A stretch of DNA of 5,715 bases, from assembly GCA_000168735.1 (NCBI GenBank), contig AASF01002110.1, positions 1 through 5,715 of the forward strand. Reading direction: 5' to 3'. This document shows positions 5,711-5,715 of the stretch, piece by piece; the stretch's first letter is position 1, and each line of letters starts with the position of its first letter. The position numbers and the translations under genes are program-made. The stretch is from Candidatus Endoriftia persephone str. Hot96_1+Hot96_2. Its GTDB lineage: Bacteria; Pseudomonadota; Gammaproteobacteria; Chromatiales; Chromatiaceae. Below the pieces are notes generated by a model, which ran no database searches, was not told the origin of the DNA, and worked only from the letters and a program-made list of their open reading frames with translations.

Positions 5711-5715
5711 AAGGG
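5711..5715. other. Probable cloning-vector remnant, right end
   Basis: AAGGG directly after GATC (5707-5710) is the start of the mirror-image TOPO junction AAGGGCGAATTC. By itself it is short, but it agrees with the left end, where CCCTT also abuts GATC. Confidence 0.65.

Noticed and set aside
1..5715. CRISPR array, tRNA, rRNA, insertion sequence or phage genes
   Set aside because: No spaced repeats, cloverleaf sequence, rRNA motifs, transposase motifs or terminal inverted repeats of an element were found. The matching ends are best explained by the vector.

Overview
The window reads as a single cloned fragment of a GC-moderate bacterial chromosome, most likely from a gammaproteobacterium. 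That is a judgement from the flavour of the proteins (cobalamin synthase, MarC, a Nuo-type D/I pair, a GltD-like flavoprotein) and not a proven placement. Both ends look like a TOPO-type cloning junction: each inward-reading end has CCCTT followed by GATC. The natural sequence is therefore probably 13-5710, a GATC-to-GATC (Sau3AI-type) fragment. The first and last genes are cut by the clone ends.

Layout: (1) 14-393, plus strand, the 3' part of cobS. (2) 424-1171, minus, a lipoprotein with a cadherin/Ig-like domain and a fibronectin-III-like domain. (3) 1335-1931, minus, a MarC-family membrane protein. (4) 1932-2137, a divergent intergenic region with a putative promoter and an inverted repeat. 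(5) 2138-2435, plus, a small protein of unknown function. (6) 2452-2472, a hairpin between convergent genes. (7) 2461-5710, a tight leftward operon: nuoD-like (5' end missing), nuoI-like, a GltD/NfnB-like NAD(P)H-flavoprotein, and a rubrerythrin-like diiron protein. The genes in the operon overlap at their stop/start codons or nearly so.

The operon is the most interesting part. D directly followed by I, with no E, F, G or H between them, and then by a pyridine-nucleotide flavoprotein, is not the standard nuo order. One reading is a Nuo-like module whose electrons enter or leave through the GltD-like protein and the ferredoxin-like I subunit, with the diiron protein in an accessory or oxidative-stress role. 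This is inference from gene order.

Nearly every gene, on both strands, is interrupted by single-base insertions or deletions, often an extra base in a short run of C or G. The conserved protein continues in another frame at each point. They become denser toward the right end. The simplest explanation is sequencing error, so the genes are annotated here across the breaks as intact genes and not as pseudogenes. Exact residue numbers near the breaks are approximate.
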